Origin: Frankia sp. QA3
GTDB lineage: Bacteria; Actinomycetota; Actinomycetes; Frankiales; Frankiaceae
Direction of reading: 5' to 3'
Assembly: GCF_000262465.1 (NCBI RefSeq)
Contig: NZ_CM001489.1
Coordinates: 6,305,357 to 6,369,356, forward strand
Length of the DNA stretch: 64,000 nucleotides
Of the stretch, positions 41,237-49,451 are shown piece after piece (the stretch's first letter is position 1; every line of letters starts with the position of its first letter). Position numbers and translations under genes: made by a program. Below the pieces are notes generated by a model. The model saw nothing but the letters and a program-made list of their open reading frames with translations. It did no database searches and was not told the DNA's origin.

Positions 41237-42202
41237 TCAGGAAGCGGCGGTCTCGCGCTCGCGGGCGCGGATGTCGCGGCGCAGCTCGGGCGGGAGGGCG
41301 AACAGGAGGTGCTCGTCGGCGGAGGTGACCTCCTCGACGTCGTTGAAGCCTCGCTCGGCGAGCCAGGCCATGACGCCGGTGACGAGCTCCTCGGGGACCG
41401 AGGCACCGCTGGTCACGCCGACGGTCTCGACGCCTTCGAGCCAGCTCGCGTCGACTTCGGTGGAGTCGTCGACGAGGTGGGCGGCGGGGGCGCCGGCGTC
41501 GAGCGCGACCTCGACGAGGCGCACCGAGTTCGAGGAGTTCGGCGAGCCGACGACGATGACGAGGTCGACGGCGCTGGAGATTTCCTTGACGGCCACCTGA
41601 CGGTTCTGCGTCGCGTAGCAGATGTCGTCGCTCGGCGGACCCTGCAGGTGCGGGAAGCGCTCACGCAGGGCCTTGACGGTCGTCTGCGTCTCGTCGACGG
41701 AGAGGGTGGTCTGGGAGAGGAAGGCGACGTGCTCCGGGTCGCGCACCTTCACCTTGGCCGCATCCTCGGGACCGTCCACCAGGTGAATGCGGTCAGGCGC
41801 CTGGCCAGTGGTGCCGACGACCTCCTCGTGGCCCTCATGGCCGATGAGCAGGATGTCGTAATCCTCGCGGGCAAACCGACGCGCCTCGGAATGCACCTTG
41901 CTGACGAGCGGACAGGTTGCGTCAATGGTGCGCAGTTGACGCGAGGAGGCCTCCTCGTGCACGGTCGGCGCGACCCCGTGCGCTGAGAAGACCACGGTGG
42001 CGCCCTGTGGTACCTCGTCGGTCTCGTCAACGAAGATCGCGCCCTTGGCCTCCAGCGTCCGTACGACGTGGAGGTTGTGCACGATCTGCTTGCGTACGTA
42101 GACCGGCGATCCGTAGAGCTCCAGCGCCTTCTCCACGGTCACGACAGCTCGATCGACACCGGCGCAGTAGCCGCGCGGCTTGGCAAGAAGGACCCGGCCC
42201 AT
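41237..42202 (-). CDS. ispH: 4-hydroxy-3-methylbut-2-enyl diphosphate reductase
   Basis: A 321-residue iron-sulfur enzyme, the last step of the MEP pathway, producing IPP and DMAPP. The three cluster-ligand Cys lie in KPRGYCAGVDRAV, DATCPLVSKVH and DDICYATQNRQ. Substrate motifs FSAHGV, GHEGHEEV and GSPNSSNSVRL are intact. ATG 42202 (MGRVLLAKPRGYC) is chosen because the -10 element TAGACT ends seven bases upstream, predicting a leaderless mRNA. The longer frame starting at 42271 would contain that promoter. It diverges from xseA, whose own -10 lies 118 bp away. A compound hairpin terminates it. Confidence 0.96.
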   Translation of the reverse strand: MGRVLLAKPRGYCAGVDRAVVTVEKALELYGSPVYVRKQIVHNLHVVRTLEAKGAIFVDETDEVPQGATVVFSAHGVAPTVHEEASSRQLRTIDATCPLVSKVHSEARRFAREDYDILLIGHEGHEEVVGTTGQAPDRIHLVDGPEDAAKVKVRDPEHVAFLSQTTLSVDETQTTVKALRERFPHLQGPPSDDICYATQNRQVAVKEISSAVDLVIVVGSPNSSNSVRLVEVALDAGAPAAHLVDDSTEVDASWLEGVETVGVTSGASVPEELVTGVMAWLAERGFNDVEEVTSADEHLLFALPPELRRDIRARERETAAS

Positions 42203-42209
42203 GCTGGGC

Positions 42210-42215
42210 AGTCTA
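42210..42215 (-). promoter_or_regulatory. -10 element of ispH (leaderless)
   Basis: TAGACT on the minus strand, seven bases before ATG 42202. TTCCAG lies about 16 bp further upstream as a weak -35. Confidence 0.6.
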
Positions 42216-42332
42216 CGCGGTGAGGGGCCTGCTGGAAGAGCCGCGGGCGATGCATCACCTGTTGGCGACATCGCCCGGTCCGGCTCCCGCCACGGGCGCG
42301 CGGACTGTTCCAGCCCTGTCGGACGGGCCGGC

Positions 42333-42338
42333 TACGGT
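42333..42338 (+). promoter_or_regulatory. -10 element of xseA (leaderless)
   Basis: TACGGT ends six bases before ATG 42345; no ribosome binding site is present. Confidence 0.6.
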
Positions 42339-42344
42339 GCCCGA

Positions 42345-43559
42345 ATGGCCCTGACCTCGACTCCCGAACAGCCCTTGCCGGTTCGCACGGTCTCGCGCGC
42401 CCTCGGCGACTGGGTCCACCGGCTCGGCCGGGTGTGGGTTGAGGGACAGGTCACGCAGCTTGTTCGCCGGCCCGGAATGGGCACTGTTTTCCTCACCCTC
42501 AGGGACCCCGTCGCCGACGTGTCGCTGCGGGTCACCTGTCCGCGAGCGGTCTGTGACGCCGTCGGCCCCGCGCTCGTGGACGGCGCGCGGGTCGTCGTGT
42601 GGGGCAAGCCGTCCTTCCACCCCGGCCGCGGCACCCTCGCCCTCGCGGTGGTGGAGATCCGCCCGCTCGGCGCCGGCGCCCTGCTGGCCCGGCTGGAGCA
42701 GCTCAAGGCCACGCTGGCCGCGGAGGGCCTGTTCGCGGCGTCCCGCAAGCGGCGCCCGCCGTTCCTGCCGGCGGCCGTCGGGTTGATCACCGGGCGGGCC
42801 AGCGCCGCGGAGCGTGACGTCGTCGAGAACGCGCGGCGACGCTGGCCGGCGGTGCGGATCGTGCTGCGGGAGGTGGCCGTCCAAGGCCCCCTGGCGGTGT
42901 CCCAGGTCATCGACGCGCTGCGCGAGCTCGACGGCAGGACCGAGGTCGAGGTGATCGTCATCGCCCGCGGCGGCGGGTCGCTGGAGGACCTGCTGCCCTT
43001 CTCCGACGAGGCGCTGCTGCGCGCCGTGGTGGCCGCGCGCACCCCGGTCGTGTCGGCGATCGGACACGAGCAGGACGCGCCGCTGCTCGACTTCGTCGCC
43101 GACGTGCGCGCCTCGACCCCGACGGACGCCGCCAAGCGGGTGGTGCCCGACGTCGGCGAGCAGACGGTCGCGGTCGCCCAGCTGCGGGCCCGCGCGCGCC
43201 GAGTCGTCGAGCACCGGCTCGACCGGGAGGAGCGCCGGCTCGCGGACATGCGGGGCCGCCCGGTCCTCGCGGCGCCCGCCCGCGACCTCGCCCGGCGCGC
43301 GGACGACGTCGCCGCCCTGCTGGCCCGCTCCCGGCGCTGCGTGCACCACGCGCTGGACGTGACGGCGCGCGATCTGGTCGCCACCCGCGCCCGGGTGCGG
43401 GCACTGTCCCCGGCAGCGACCCTCGACCGCGGGTATGCCGTCGTGCAGCGCGCGGCGGACGGCGCGGTCGTGCGCGACCCCGCGGAGGTCGGAAAGGGCG
43501 AGCTGCTCGCCATCCGGGTGGCGGGCGGTTCGCTCGGGGCCGCGGTCACCGAGGACTGA
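42345..43559 (+). CDS. xseA: Exodeoxyribonuclease VII large subunit
   Basis: A 404-residue catalytic subunit of exonuclease VII, which degrades single-stranded DNA from both ends in repair. The N-terminal OB fold (WVEGQVTQLVRRPGMGTVFL) is followed by the nuclease domain with PFLPAAVGLITGRASAAERD and the signature VIVIARGGGSLEDLLPFSDEALLRAV. A coiled-coil C-terminal half ends with the conserved tail LSPAATLDRGYAVVQ. ATG 42345 fits the leaderless -10 TACGGT. Its partner xseB is 128 bp downstream but on the opposite strand, so the subunits cannot share a transcript here. Confidence 0.96.
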   Translation: MALTSTPEQPLPVRTVSRALGDWVHRLGRVWVEGQVTQLVRRPGMGTVFLTLRDPVADVSLRVTCPRAVCDAVGPALVDGARVVVWGKPSFHPGRGTLALAVVEIRPLGAGALLARLEQLKATLAAEGLFAASRKRRPPFLPAAVGLITGRASAAERDVVENARRRWPAVRIVLREVAVQGPLAVSQVIDALRELDGRTEVEVIVIARGGGSLEDLLPFSDEALLRAVVAARTPVVSAIGHEQDAPLLDFVADVRASTPTDAAKRVVPDVGEQTVAVAQLRARARRVVEHRLDREERRLADMRGRPVLAAPARDLARRADDVAALLARSRRCVHHALDVTARDLVATRARVRALSPAATLDRGYAVVQRAADGAVVRDPAEVGKGELLAIRVAGGSLGAAVTED

Positions 43560-43589
43560 ACCGCCTCCGCCCGGCGGACGGTCCGCTAC

Positions 43590-43657
43590 CCGGCGGGACG
43601 ACGTTCGGCCCGCGGACGCACCCGGCAGAGGTGTCCGGCGGGACGACGTTCGGCCCG
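43590..43657. repeat. 23-bp direct repeats between xseA and xseB
   Basis: CCGGCGGGACGACGTTCGGC plus CCG at 43590-43612 recurs at 43635-43657. A 13-bp duplication, GCGGCCGGTGCGG, follows up to the xseB stop. Confidence 0.85.
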
Positions 43658-43686
43658 GCGGCCGGTGCGGGCGGCCGGTGCGGGCG

Positions 43687-44028
43687 TCAGGCGGGGCGGG
43701 TGGAGTCGGCGGCGGCGAGCCGGGCGCGAGCGCCGTCGAGCAGGGCCTGGCAGGTTCGGGCCAGCTCCTCGCCGCGCTCCCACAGCGCCAGCGACTGCTC
43801 CAGCGTCACCCCGCCCGCCTCGAGCTGGCGGACGACCTCCTCCAGCTCGGCGCGGGCGGTCTCGTAGCTGACCGTCGGCCCTGCCGGCGGGCCGCCGCCG
43901 GACCGCTTGCCGCCCGCGGCCGGCGGGCCGGGGAGGGCCGGCGGTTCCGGTGCGTTCGGGCTCGGTCGCGCGGCCCGCCCGTTGCCGGGAGAGTCGCCGA
44001 ACGTCGTGGATCCAGGACTTTCAGACAT
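43687..44028 (-). CDS. xseB: Exodeoxyribonuclease VII small subunit
   Basis: A 113-residue protein whose C-terminal 65 residues are the XseB helical hairpin: VSYETARAELEEVVRQLEAG, VTLEQSLALWERGEELARTC. The N-terminal half is a Pro/Gly/Ser-rich extension, unusual for a protein normally about 80 residues long. ATG 44028 follows GGAGGTGGCG. It faces xseA tail to tail, whereas the two genes usually form an operon. Stoichiometric expression must therefore come from separate promoters. The convergent gap is filled with direct repeats. Confidence 0.94.
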   Translation of the reverse strand: MSESPGSTTFGDSPGNGRAARPSPNAPEPPALPGPPAAGGKRSGGGPPAGPTVSYETARAELEEVVRQLEAGGVTLEQSLALWERGEELARTCQALLDGARARLAAADSTRPA

Positions 44029-44339
44029 CGCCACCTCCGCGCCCCCGCTCACCCAATTTCCGGCCAATGCGCTGCCATGGCCCGATCGTGACGCCTCGTG
44101 CCCGCGCGCGACTCAGGCGCAATTCAACGCGGCGTGTCACAAGTATTCCCGACCGGATCCGGCGCCGCGCCGGGCGCCACGCGGAGCCGGAAATGCCGCA
44201 CTCCGTCAGCACGACGTGATATCAATCAGGCGACAATCGTCGCCGAAGCGGGTTGGCTTGGCGGAGATCCATAGTACAAGGTCGCTGCAGGACGTTCCAG
44301 ATTGGTGGTGGTCCGCGAATGCGCGGGCCCCACTCGGCT
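44029..44339. other. Divergent intergenic region upstream of xseB
   Basis: A 311-bp region, less GC-rich than its surroundings (for example 44215-44290), likely to hold promoters for xseB and for the small His-rich gene. No other gene was seen. Confidence 0.45.
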
Positions 44340-44364
44340 GACCGCCCGTCCGCTTCGGGCGGTC
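44340..44364 (+). promoter_or_regulatory. Hairpin just before a ribosome binding site
   Basis: GACCGCCC and GGGCGGTC form a perfect 8-bp stem whose 3' arm ends two bases before the GGAGG of the small His-rich gene, so it may modulate translation. Confidence 0.5.
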
Positions 44365-44378
44365 CGGAGGTACACCAC

Positions 44379-44720
44379 ATGCCCGGCGCACGTCCGTCGC
44401 TCCGACGCCCGGCCGTCGGTGGTCGCTCCCGGGAGCGGGTTCCCCCCGCCTCCCCGGGAGGTCCTGTCCTGCTGCGGCACGACCTCGCCGGCACGGCGTC
44501 TCGCGGTGCCAGCCCCACAGATCAGGGCGGCCGGGGTGGCCGGGTCAACCGGCGCACCCCGGCCGGCGGGCCGCTGCTGCGGCGCGCGGCCGGTCTCATC
44601 CTCGGTCTGGCGGTGCTCATCCCGGCGGCCACCGCCTGGGATGGCTCGCACGGATCCCACGGCGGCCATCCCGCGCCGCCCGGGCGGCCTCCCGTCGCCG
44701 CCGGCGCCAGCCAGCACTGA
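44379..44720 (+). CDS. Small exported or anchored protein with His/Gly/Pro-rich tail
   Basis: A 113-residue protein with no recognised family. ATG 44379 lies eight bases after GGAGG. Residues 1-65 are basic and low-complexity. A hydrophobic stretch (about 68-88, RAAGLILGLAVLIPAATAWD) looks like a membrane anchor or late signal peptide. The tail GSHGSHGGHPAPPGRPP is rich in His and could bind metal outside the membrane. An unusually stable hairpin 41 bp after the stop would terminate the transcript. The flanking hairpins and the ribosome binding site make it a plausible gene, but the N-terminal codon pattern is weak. Confidence 0.5.
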   Translation: MPGARPSLRRPAVGGRSRERVPPASPGGPVLLRHDLAGTASRGASPTDQGGRGGRVNRRTPAGGPLLRRAAGLILGLAVLIPAATAWDGSHGSHGGHPAPPGRPPVAAGASQH

Positions 44721-45039
44721 GGTAGCCGAGGTCCGGCCGCCGCCGCGGCGATCATTTCGGCGGTGCTGGCTACCCGGGCCCACGGGTCCGGGTAGCCAGC
44801 ACCGTGGAGCGGGTCCCGCCTGGCGCCGACTTCGGGTCATTTGGCGCCAATTTCGGGCATTTCGCCCCGGACTATGGGCCTTTCGGTACGGAATTCGGGA
44901 CGCGCTTCCCGCGTTTGGCGATTTAGGCGCTTTCGGTTATTTTGTCGCGCGCCGGCAGGGGCCGTCGGTCGGGATCCTCGGAGTCCGCATCGCTCTCGGC
45001 GTTGCGCTCGGTCTCCCGCGCGGACGGTCCCGCGGGTCG
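44721..45039. other. Intergenic region with hairpin and AT-richer spacer
   Basis: A 319-bp gap between two convergent genes. After the hairpin at 44761-44804 comes a lower-GC stretch (44830-44950) with repeated TTCGGGNCATTT and GGCGCC motifs. No gene was seen. Confidence 0.5.
44761..44804. terminator. 17-bp perfect hairpin
   Basis: CGGTGCTGGCTACCCGG pairs perfectly with CCGGGTAGCCAGCACCG across the loop GCCCACGGGT. It starts 41 bp after the small His-rich gene and is the longest perfect stem noted with such a short loop. Confidence 0.75.
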
Positions 45040-45630
45040 TCAGGTGCCGCTGGGCTGGACCGGTTGGACCGGCTGGAGCGACTCGGCGAGGGCGACCAGA
45101 TCCGCCTGGGCCGCGCCGCCCTTCCCGCCGCCGTCGTCGATGACCACCGTGACGCCCTCGTCGGTCCGGCTGATCGCGAGATGGCCGTCGTCGTCCGGGC
45201 GCTGCTCCCAGGGGACCCCGTTGACGTTCACCGTTGCGCGCGCCGGCCGGTTGCCGAGCAGCTTCTGCACCGCGTTCGGCGCGTTGCTCTCCCGCAGCCG
45301 GGCGTACGTGCGGTGGTCGGGCCGGTCGACGACGTATCCGATCGTCGCCTCGGCGATGTCACCGCCGTCGGAGCTGCCGGTGGGGCCGGTCAGCCGCAGC
45401 GAGGTCGACTTCCAGTACCCGGGCAGCCCGGCGGGAGCGAGCGGGGTGTAGGGCGTCTGCCGGGCGAAGGCCGCCATCGGCTCGGCCGTCGCGACGACCT
45501 TGACCGCCGTCTCGTCGCTGCCGCGCGGCATCCCGAAGATGACGAAGACCAAGACGCCCGCCGTGACCACGGCGAGGGAGAGGATCATGTCCCTGATCGT
45601 TTCCTGGCCGCGTCGCTGTCGTTGTGCCAC
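45040..45630 (-). CDS. DUF4245 membrane-anchored protein
   Basis: A 196-residue protein of the actinobacterial DUF4245 family: a basic N-terminus, one membrane helix (about 13-34, IRDMILSLAVVTAGVLVFVI) and an extracytoplasmic domain starting FGMPRGSDETAVKVV. Family-like segments are YTPLAPAGLPGYWKSTSLRL and NRPARATVNVNGVPWEQR. GTG 45630 is the start, following a GGGGGC run. It diverges from glpX, the standard arrangement of these two genes in actinobacteria, across a 366-bp region with a 17-bp perfect hairpin. The function is unknown. Confidence 0.9.
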   Translation of the reverse strand: MAQRQRRGQETIRDMILSLAVVTAGVLVFVIFGMPRGSDETAVKVVATAEPMAAFARQTPYTPLAPAGLPGYWKSTSLRLTGPTGSSDGGDIAEATIGYVVDRPDHRTYARLRESNAPNAVQKLLGNRPARATVNVNGVPWEQRPDDDGHLAISRTDEGVTVVIDDGGGKGGAAQADLVALAESLQPVQPVQPSGT

Positions 45631-45753
45631 GCCCCCATCTTCCAGGTCTCGGCGGCTCGATGACGGGCCGGGACCGGTTCGGGCGGCCCCTTACGGCACC
45701 GGTGTGGTCGGGATCTCGCCCACAGTGGGTGCCGCGGACGGGGCGGAACGTCG

Positions 45754-45794
45754 TCGGGCGGCCGTCACGCCCCCTCCGCGTGACGGCCGCCCGA
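45754..45794. promoter_or_regulatory. 17-bp perfect inverted repeat between DUF4245 and glpX
   Basis: TCGGGCGGCCGTCACGC and GCGTGACGGCCGCCCGA flank CCCCTCC. It lies between divergent promoters, where a terminator would have no gene end to serve. Confidence 0.6.
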
Positions 45795-45983
45795 TCGAAG
45801 CGTTTGACGCGTGCATGCACCGGAAGGTTGCGCGCAAGTTTTCGACTTCTCGCCTGTCAGGCGCACGACAGTCCGGGTGCGTCGATTTGCCTGACGATGA
45901 TCGATGCTCCGGGCTACGTTGGCAGGGGTGTACCTAGCCCGTCACCCGGCCGCGTATCTCGGGCGCCTGCGGGGTAGCCGAAC

Positions 45984-45989
45984 TAGGCT
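45984..45989 (+). promoter_or_regulatory. -10 element of glpX (leaderless)
   Basis: TAGGCT ends seven bases before GTG 45997, supporting that start over the longer frame from 45904. Confidence 0.6.
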
Positions 45990-45996
45990 CACGGCC

Positions 45997-47052
45997 GTGC
46001 CTTCCGCTCCCGATGCCTTCGCCGCCAGGTCCTCCGACTCCTCGGCTGTGCCCGACACGCTGGCCGTGCAGGGGCAGGCCCCGGACCGCAACCTCGCCCT
46101 CGAACTCGTCCGCGTGACCGAGGCCGCGGCGCTCGCCGCGGCGCGCTGGGTCGGCCGCGGCGACAAGAACGGCGCCGACGGGGCCGCCGTCGACGCGATG
46201 CGCCGGCTCGTCGGCACCGTGTCGATGCGCGGCGTCGTCGTCATCGGCGAGGGGGAGAAGGACGAGGCCCCGATGCTGTTCAACGGGGAGCAGGTCGGCT
46301 CGGGTGAGGGTCCGGAGTGCGACGTCGCCGTCGACCCCGTCGACGGCACCACCCTCACCTCCAAGGGCATGAACAACGCCGTGTCCGTCATGGCGGTCAG
46401 CGAGCGCGGCTCGATGTACGACGCGAGCGCCTGCTTCTACATGGAGAAGCTGGTCACCGGGCCGGAGGCGGCCGGCGTCGTCGACATCACCGCCTCCGTC
46501 GAGGACAACATCCGGGCCGTGGCGAAGGCGAAGGCGATCCACCCGCGCGACGTCACCGTGGTCGTCCTGGACCGCCCGCGGCACGCCGAGCTCGTCGAGC
46601 AGATCCGCGCCGCCGGCGCTCGGGTGAAGCTCATCTCCGACGGTGACGTCGCCGGCGCCGTGATGGCCGCGTCCGCCGACACCGGCGTCGACCTGCTCCT
46701 CGGCGTCGGCGGCACGCCGGAGGGGATCATCACCGCCTGCGCGGTGACCTGTCTCGGTGGGGTGATCCAGGGCCGGCTGTGGCCGAAGGACGAGGCCGAG
46801 CGGAACAAGGTCGTCGCGCTTGGGCACGACCCGGACCGGGTGCTGTCCACGCGGGACCTGGTGGCCAGCGACAACGTCTTCTTCGTCGCGACCGGGATCA
46901 CAGATGGTGAGCTGCTGGCAGGGGTACGGTACCGCCCAGGCGGTGCCAACACGTCGTCGCTGGTGATGCGGTCCCGCTCGGGCACGATCCGCCGGGTCGA
47001 CAGCCAGCACCAGCTCACCAAGCTGCAGGCGTACTCCACCGTTCCGTTCTGA
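45997..47052 (+). CDS. glpX: Class II fructose-1,6-bisphosphatase
   Basis: A 351-residue GlpX-type FBPase for gluconeogenesis, complementing pckG in this window. Metal and phosphate motifs are VVVIGEGEKDEAPM, CDVAVDPVDGTTL and LLLGVGGTPEGIITACAV, with the C-terminal GITDGELLAGVRY. GTG 45997 is set by the leaderless -10 TAGGCT seven bases upstream. A flexible Ala/Ser-rich N-terminus of about 25 residues precedes the fold. The next gene, a di-iron hydroxylase, starts 23 bp after the stop and is probably co-transcribed. Confidence 0.96.
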   Translation: MPSAPDAFAARSSDSSAVPDTLAVQGQAPDRNLALELVRVTEAAALAAARWVGRGDKNGADGAAVDAMRRLVGTVSMRGVVVIGEGEKDEAPMLFNGEQVGSGEGPECDVAVDPVDGTTLTSKGMNNAVSVMAVSERGSMYDASACFYMEKLVTGPEAAGVVDITASVEDNIRAVAKAKAIHPRDVTVVVLDRPRHAELVEQIRAAGARVKLISDGDVAGAVMAASADTGVDLLLGVGGTPEGIITACAVTCLGGVIQGRLWPKDEAERNKVVALGHDPDRVLSTRDLVASDNVFFVATGITDGELLAGVRYRPGGANTSSLVMRSRSGTIRRVDSQHQLTKLQAYSTVPF

Positions 47053-47075
47053 TCTCACTGCGGGGAGGCGATCGC

Positions 47076-47792
47076 GTGGCGCGGCTGTCTCCCGCGGCGT
47101 TGTTCGTCCGGCTCGACCGGCCTGGGCCGCATGGCAGCGCGGCGGAGGTCCGCACGCTGGCGGCGGCCGCGCGCCGGTTCCTCGCCCATCCCCGCCCGCC
47201 CGTCCTGCTCGGCTGTGTGGGGACGCTCGCCGCCGTGCGCGCGGCCCGCGGGCCGTGGCGGGCGCGGGACACCCGCGTGGCCGTCGCCGCCGCCGTCGCC
47301 CAGCCATTCGTCGAATGGGGCGTGCACCGCCTGCTGCTGCACGCCCGCCCGGCCAGCCGGCTGGGCGCCGTCGGCTACCAGCTCGCCGGGTACGGCCACG
47401 AGCAGCACCACCGTGACCCGACCGACCTCGACACGATGTTCCTGCGCCCCCGCGAGGTCATCACCGGGACGGCCGTGGCGGCCCTGCCGGCGCTGCTCGG
47501 ACCGCCCTCGGCGGCGACTGCGGCGCTGTGCGCGGGCGTCGGCGTGCTCGCCTACGACTGGACGCACTTCCTCATTCACACCCGGGTCCCGCCGCGGACG
47601 GCGTACTACCGGCGGCTGTGGCGCGGCCACCGGCTGCACCACTACCGCAACGAGCGCTACTGGCTCGGCGTGACCAGCCCCCTCGGGGATCTGGCCCTGC
47701 GCACGGACCCGCCGCGGGACGCCGTGGAGCTCTCCCCGACTGCCCGCGGCCTCGCCGCCACCGGTCCCACCGCCTCCGCGGCCCGCGATTAG
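47076..47792 (+). CDS. Membrane di-iron fatty acid hydroxylase / sterol desaturase family
   Basis: A 238-residue membrane protein with the eight-His di-iron signature of the family. The clusters are WGVHRLLLH, GYGHEQHHRDP, DWTHFLIHT and GHRLHHYRNERYW, close to the HxxxxH, HxxHH and HxxHH pattern. Hydrophobic segments surround positions 40-60, 72-90 and 125-165. It should hydroxylate or desaturate a lipid in the membrane using O2. GTG 47076 has GGGGAGG upstream. It follows glpX by 23 bp and converges on the NodB-type gene, ending only a few bases past it. The substrate cannot be told; in bacteria such enzymes act on fatty acids, carotenoids or hopanoid-like lipids. Confidence 0.88.
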   Translation: MARLSPAALFVRLDRPGPHGSAAEVRTLAAAARRFLAHPRPPVLLGCVGTLAAVRAARGPWRARDTRVAVAAAVAQPFVEWGVHRLLLHARPASRLGAVGYQLAGYGHEQHHRDPTDLDTMFLRPREVITGTAVAALPALLGPPSAATAALCAGVGVLAYDWTHFLIHTRVPPRTAYYRRLWRGHRLHHYRNERYWLGVTSPLGDLALRTDPPRDAVELSPTARGLAATGPTASAARD

Positions 47793-48802
47793 ACGAGCAA
47801 GTCCGGTGGCCCGGTCGGCGTCGTGAGCGCAGTGCTGGGCTGCGCCGTGGGCGGAACCGGCCTCGACGACGTTTCGCCCTCCCGCGTCGTTGCCGACGGG
47901 ACCGCCTGGGCCTCGGCACCGACACCGGCCGTGGCGGCGTCGGCGGTGCTCCTCCCACCCCCTGGCCCGCCGGGGCCCGGGCCCGCGGCGGGGCCGGGTG
48001 GCCGGGGCTCGGAGCGTCCGAGGCGGGGGCGGAACGGGCCGGATGAGCGGGCCACGCGGCGAAACCGGAAGGCACGGTCCCGCGGCAGCACCGGATGCGG
48101 CTCCGACCGGCCGACCCCCTCCAGCCAGGCGAGCAGCCGGCTGTCCGGCGTCGTCGCGTCGACCGTCAGACGGGCCAGGGCGAAGCGGTCGTCGGTGGGA
48201 TGGGACAGCTCGTCGCGCACCGCGCAGGCCGAGCTGTACCCGGCGGAGATCACCAACTGGCGGACGGACAGGTCGTAGCCGCCGCCGGGGTAGGCGAACG
48301 TGCGCGGCTCGTCCCCGATCGCGACGGCGAGGCGGCGCCGGGACAGGGTCAGCTCCGCGATCACGTCCATGCGGGCCAGCTCGTTGAGCGGTCGACCGGT
48401 GTGTCCGGACCCGCCGATCTCGATTCCCAGACCGCGGATGCGATGTAGGTCAGCCCGATTGAAATAGCCCGGATCGCCGACGCGTGAACTGGTCACGAAC
48501 ACCGTTGCCGTCAGCCCCCACTCGGCCAGGCGGCGCAGCGCGTTCATTGTTACCGCGCCGCCGTCGTCAAAGGTGATGACGACCGGATTCTTCGGGACGG
48601 AGGCGACGCCGAGGGAGGCGACGTACCCGGACACCGTCATCGGGTGGCGGCCGGACGCGGCGATCAGGCGGCAGTGCCGCGCGAAGGTCGGGAACGGCAT
48701 GGGCCGGCGCGGTGCGCCCCGGGTGGTGTGGGGGTCGAGCGAGCGGTAGCGCAGGACCGGGATCATCTGCCCGCGCCGGGCTGTCCGTAGACCGAGCGTC
48801 AT
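47789..48802 (-). CDS. NodB-type polysaccharide deacetylase-like protein with altered His motif
   Basis: A 337-residue protein. The NodB homology domain covers about 15-230: motif 1 VVITFDDGGAVTMNAL with the Asp pair, LTATVFVTSSRVG, motif 3 FAYPGGGYD and motif 5-like FALARLTVDA. Motif 2, normally H-(S/T)-x-x-H, reads GSGHTGRPLNEL, so the second metal His seems lost or displaced. Activity as a classical Zn-dependent deacetylase is therefore uncertain. The C-terminal 100 residues are Pro/Gly/Ala-rich and disordered. No signal peptide is evident. ATG 48802 (MTLGLRTARRGQ) is used; ATG 48766 is an alternative. It overlaps the hydroxylase gene end by 4 bp, tail to tail. Confidence 0.85.
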   Translation of the reverse strand: MTLGLRTARRGQMIPVLRYRSLDPHTTRGAPRRPMPFPTFARHCRLIAASGRHPMTVSGYVASLGVASVPKNPVVITFDDGGAVTMNALRRLAEWGLTATVFVTSSRVGDPGYFNRADLHRIRGLGIEIGGSGHTGRPLNELARMDVIAELTLSRRRLAVAIGDEPRTFAYPGGGYDLSVRQLVISAGYSSACAVRDELSHPTDDRFALARLTVDATTPDSRLLAWLEGVGRSEPHPVLPRDRAFRFRRVARSSGPFRPRLGRSEPRPPGPAAGPGPGGPGGGRSTADAATAGVGAEAQAVPSATTREGETSSRPVPPTAQPSTALTTPTGPPDLLV

Positions 48803-49451
48803 CGCGGTCCGAGCACGGCGCCGCGCGCGTCCCGCTCGCCGAGCGGTTCGGGCGGAGCGAACGACAAGCGGGCCTCCCTGCGAACGCCGCGGGCATGGAC
48901 CGCGGCATCGGGTAATTGCGCGGAAGTGCGTCCGAGGAGTGAGTCCGTGATGCGGCATGGAATGTAGCACGAGTGGCCCCAATAGCCGGCGAACCCGGAA
49001 CGCGAGTACCTTGCCGGCCGGCTGTCAGCGTTCGTCATCATTGTGCTGATTAAGAAAACAGAACTTTTCCGCGAGGTGTCGTCGCGCAATCAGTGGATCG
49101 CCGGGGGCGCGGATGTGGTGCGGGAGTTGCGACTGGGGCATCCGGTGACCGCCTGGCGCGGCCCGCGCCAGGCCTGGTGCGGGCCGCCAGCGGGCCAGAG
49201 GCTGGTCGGCGTGGCCGCCACGCGATGGGTTCGGACTACCGCGCCCGGTTGCGGACTCCTGCGCTGTGGGTCCCGACTGCCGCGCTGTGATTCTGGGCTT
49301 GGGCGGCGGCGTTTCGGGCTTGCGCGACGGGGTTCGGGCCGCCGTGCCGCGGTTCGGGTTTCCGTGTCGCGGGCCCGGGCTGTCGGGGTGGCGCGGCCCG
49401 CCGGTTTCCGCCCGGGATGTCTCCTGACGCCGGATGGGGACTCCGGGAAGG
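48803..49451. other. Gene-free interval upstream of the NodB-type gene
   Basis: About 650 bp. An AT-richer block near 49030-49070 (CTGATTAAGAAAACAGAAC) may be a promoter. The rest contains short degenerate CGG-rich repeats. No frame with a ribosome binding site and normal codon bias was found. Confidence 0.5.
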
